This document shows, piece after piece, positions 62,623 to 64,000 of a DNA stretch of 64,000 bases; the first letter of the stretch is position 1, and the number at the start of each line of letters is the position of its first letter. Location of the stretch: NCBI RefSeq assembly GCF_000960975.1, contig NZ_CP010803.1:4619818-4683817 (forward strand). The letters run 5' to 3'. A model generated the notes under the pieces. The model was not told where the DNA came from, searched no databases, and was given only the letters and a program-made list of their open reading frames with translations. This stretch comes from Martelella endophytica. GTDB lineage: Bacteria > Pseudomonadota > Alphaproteobacteria > Rhizobiales > Rhizobiaceae. Both the position numbers and the translations under genes were made by a program.

Positions 62623-63309
62623 GTGAACAGGACCCTTTTGCTGAACGAACGCAAGAAGACACTGTTTGTGGAAACCAGGCTGACTTCTTCCATGGACATG
62701 GCAACGATGAACCGGCTGATGGAGTGCGCAACCTTCGCCAATTGCTATCCGCGCGACGTGGTATTCCGCCAAGGCGATCCGGCGACGCATTTTTACAGCG
62801 TGCTTTCCGGCTACGTCCGGCTTTACCGCCAGAACAGCGAAGGCCGCGAAGCCGATATCCGGGTCTGCGGACCGGGCGAGAGCTTTGCCGACGACCTCGT
62901 CTTCGGCGGCGACACCTACGAGTATCACGCCCAGGCTGCCGACAAGGCAATGCTGGCACGCTACGACCTTTCCAAGGTGCGCCATGTGGCGAACTCGGAT
63001 GGCGGGCTTCTGGCACGGGCGATTGCCGGTTCACTCTCCGGCCAGCTTCAGGAAACAATGGACTGCATCGCCAACGACCGGCTGAACACCGCCGTGCAGC
63101 GCGTTGCGCTCTATCTTCTCGAACAGTGCGAAGGTCAGGAATCCTCCGGTTCCTTCCGCCTCGCCTTCCAGAAGAGCCTTCTTGCCGGAAAGCTGGGGCT
63201 TGCCCCCGAAGCGCTTTCCCGCGCATTCGCGACGCTGAAGGAACTCGGCGTCCAGGTACACGGCCGTATCATCGAGATTGAGGATATGGATGCGCTGAGA
63301 CGTCTGTAA
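62623..63309 (+). CDS. Crp/Fnr family transcriptional regulator
   Basis: The 228-residue protein has a cyclic-nucleotide-binding-like N-terminal fold (CYPRDVVFRQGDPATHFYSV; YVRLYRQNSEGREADIRVCG; GPGESFADDLVFGGDTYEYH), a long dimerisation helix, and a C-terminal helix-turn-helix (AFQKSLLAGKLGLAPEALSR) with recognition helix ALSRAFATLKEL. It lacks the N-terminal cysteine cluster of oxygen-sensing FNR/FnrN, having only scattered cysteines (MECATFANC). It may therefore be an NnrR/DNR/FixK-like regulator; the exact subgroup is unresolved. The start GTG 62623 has GGAG 8 bp upstream. A strong terminator follows. Confidence 0.88.
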   Translation: MNRTLLLNERKKTLFVETRLTSSMDMATMNRLMECATFANCYPRDVVFRQGDPATHFYSVLSGYVRLYRQNSEGREADIRVCGPGESFADDLVFGGDTYEYHAQAADKAMLARYDLSKVRHVANSDGGLLARAIAGSLSGQLQETMDCIANDRLNTAVQRVALYLLEQCEGQESSGSFRLAFQKSLLAGKLGLAPEALSRAFATLKELGVQVHGRIIEIEDMDALRRL

Positions 63310-63370
63310 CTACAGACGGACTTTCGAGCGCGCCGATCATACGGCCGACCCTATCAATGCAAGCAGAGAG

Positions 63371-63404
63371 CCGGCGGGACAAACGTCCCGCCGGTGTTTT
63401 ATTT
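63371..63404 (+). terminator. Terminator after the Crp/Fnr gene
   Basis: Perfect 10-bp stem CCGGCGGGAC (63371-63380), loop AAAC, GTCCCGCCGG (63385-63394), followed by TGTTTTATTT. It lies 62 bp past the stop codon at 63309. Confidence 0.85.
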
Positions 63405-63487
63405 GTTGAGCTTCTTGGCTGACGCTATAACCTCGCAGGCACTAGGAAATCCCAGCTTGACGAAATCGCGCAAAATGCCGCCAACCA

Positions 63488-63623
63488 ATCTCCCCCCTTG
63501 AGGGGGAGATGTCGCGAACGCGACAGAGAGGGGTACCGGACACAAGGCGCAGACTCCGAATTCGCAGCGAGGGTTCACCCCTCTCTGCCCCTGTCGGGGC
63601 ATCTCTCCCTCAAGGGGAGAGAT
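63488..63623. repeat. RIME-like mosaic repeat
   Basis: Left palindrome ATCTCCCCC, CTTGA, GGGGGAGAT (63488-63510); right palindrome ATCTCTCCC, TCAAG, GGGAGAGAT (63601-63623), facing each other. Inner arms AGAGAGGGGT (63525-63534) and ACCCCTCTCT (63577-63586) are inverted copies. The layout matches the repeat at 54446-54584. Confidence 0.85.
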
Positions 63624-63657
63624 CGATTTGGCTATCAGGGCAGCAACGGCCGAATGC

Positions 63658-64000
63658 TCACAACCCGCCGGTTTCCTTCAGAAACGAAACGATCGCCTCG
63701 ACGCCTTCGCCGCGCTTCAGGTCCGTGAACACGGTGGCCCCCCCGGCGCGCATGCGGTCGGCGTCCGATGCCATGACATCGAGATTGACCTCGACATAGG
63801 GCGCCAGATCCTTCTTGTTGACGATCAGGATATCCGAGCGGGTGATGCCCGGCCCACCCTTGCGGGGAATTTCCTCGCCCTGGCAGACGGAAATCACGTA
63901 GATGGTGATGTCGGCGAGGTCGGGCGAGAAAGTGGCAGCGAGGTTGTCGCCACCTGACTCGATGAAGATCACGTCGAGATCGGGAATGCGGCTGTTGAGC
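63658..64000 (-). CDS. ureG: Urease accessory protein UreG (5' part outside window)
   Basis: UreG is the GTPase that drives nickel insertion into urease with UreE, UreF and UreH/UreD. The visible 114 C-terminal residues, on the minus strand and open at the right edge, show [80 protein letters not shown] and end FLKETGGL, with the ESGGDN and NKKDLAP (NKxD) motifs of UreG. The P-loop end is outside the window. The rest of the ure cluster is expected to continue to the right. Confidence 0.96.
   Translation of the reverse strand, partial: LNSRIPDLDVIFIESGGDNLAATFSPDLADITIYVISVCQGEEIPRKGGPGITRSDILIVNKKDLAPYVEVNLDVMASDADRMRAGGATVFTDLKRGEGVEAIVSFLKETGGL

Larger units (their letters stand above)
63310..63657. 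other. Intergenic region between Crp/Fnr gene and ureG
   Basis: 348 bp between convergent genes, holding a terminator (63371-63394) and a RIME-like mosaic repeat (63488-63623). No gene is supported. Confidence 0.6.

Noticed and set aside
62433..63281. Plus-strand frame beginning between the anaerobox and the Crp/Fnr gene
   Set aside because: It runs through the regulator gene in another frame with Arg/Pro-rich composition. A real short leader gene cannot be excluded, but nothing supports it.
1..64000. tRNA, rRNA or CRISPR array
   Set aside because: Reading the intergenic regions showed no cloverleaf with a CCA-type acceptor, no rRNA sequence and no regularly spaced repeats; a covariance-model search would be decisive.

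Overview
The window reads as a chromosomal segment of an alphaproteobacterium of the order Hyphomicrobiales, most likely Rhizobiaceae or a close relative. The evidence is high GC, rhizobial gene neighbourhoods (glyA-nrdR-nusB, hemB-RDD-bpt, gpsA-tsaD divergent from hemC-hemD-mic60-hemY, pmbA-cysQ-DUF4170-waaA-lpxK, preT-preA-rutR-hydC-hydA-ABC), a metal-site hemB of the cysteine-free alphaproteobacterial type, and rhizobial palindromic mosaic repeats between genes. The genus is not resolved. I saw no rRNA, tRNA, CRISPR array or complete insertion sequence.

Layout. 1-8.9 kb: housekeeping genes (hppA cut by the left edge, nusB, nrdR, glyA, an L,D-transpeptidase, a small membrane protein, hemB, an RDD protein, bpt, mscL). 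9-17.3 kb: an accessory-like stretch of regulator/target pairs (AraC with an NmrA-like reductase, ArsR with an MFS exporter, MarR with an MFS-Usp fusion), a DMT exporter and an HWE histidine kinase. 17.3-20.1 kb: parC, whose last 88 bp are duplicated around a foreign-looking insert of about 0.5 kb. 20.3-33.8 kb: an exported protein, EVE and YciI proteins with gpsA and tsaD, the heme operon with an alphaproteobacterial Mic60, a TerB-like protein overlapping a glutamine amidotransferase, an MFS exporter, yggT, ppa and an acetyltransferase. 33.8-41.5 kb: lipid A/Kdo genes (lpxK, waaA) with DUF4170, cysQ and pmbA, a Kef-type antiporter and an exported protein. 41.6-57.4 kb: a reductive pyrimidine-degradation locus (preT, preA, RutR-like repressor, hydC, hydA, LysE, Nudix, ABC importer), interrupted by a CHASE-PAS-GGDEF-EAL protein, a DUF559 nuclease-like gene and two mosaic repeats. 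57.7-64 kb: an RND efflux pair, a Crp/Fnr regulator behind an anaerobox, and the 3' part of ureG cut by the right edge.

How it works together. The clearest system is uracil/thymine use: a THI5/NMT1-type ABC importer would bring in the substrate, PreT-PreA reduce it, HydA opens the dihydropyrimidine ring and HydC releases beta-alanine, CO2 and ammonia. A TetR-family RutR-like gene sits beside an almost canonical RutR operator. The heme genes hemB, hemC, hemD and hemY occur in two clusters. No wholly new multi-gene system was found. The most unusual features are the parC 3'-end duplication with its insert, the MFS-Usp fusion under an elaborate dyad operator, the foreign-looking genes wedged into the pyrimidine operon, and the perfect anaerobox ahead of a Crp/Fnr regulator without an iron-sulfur cysteine set.
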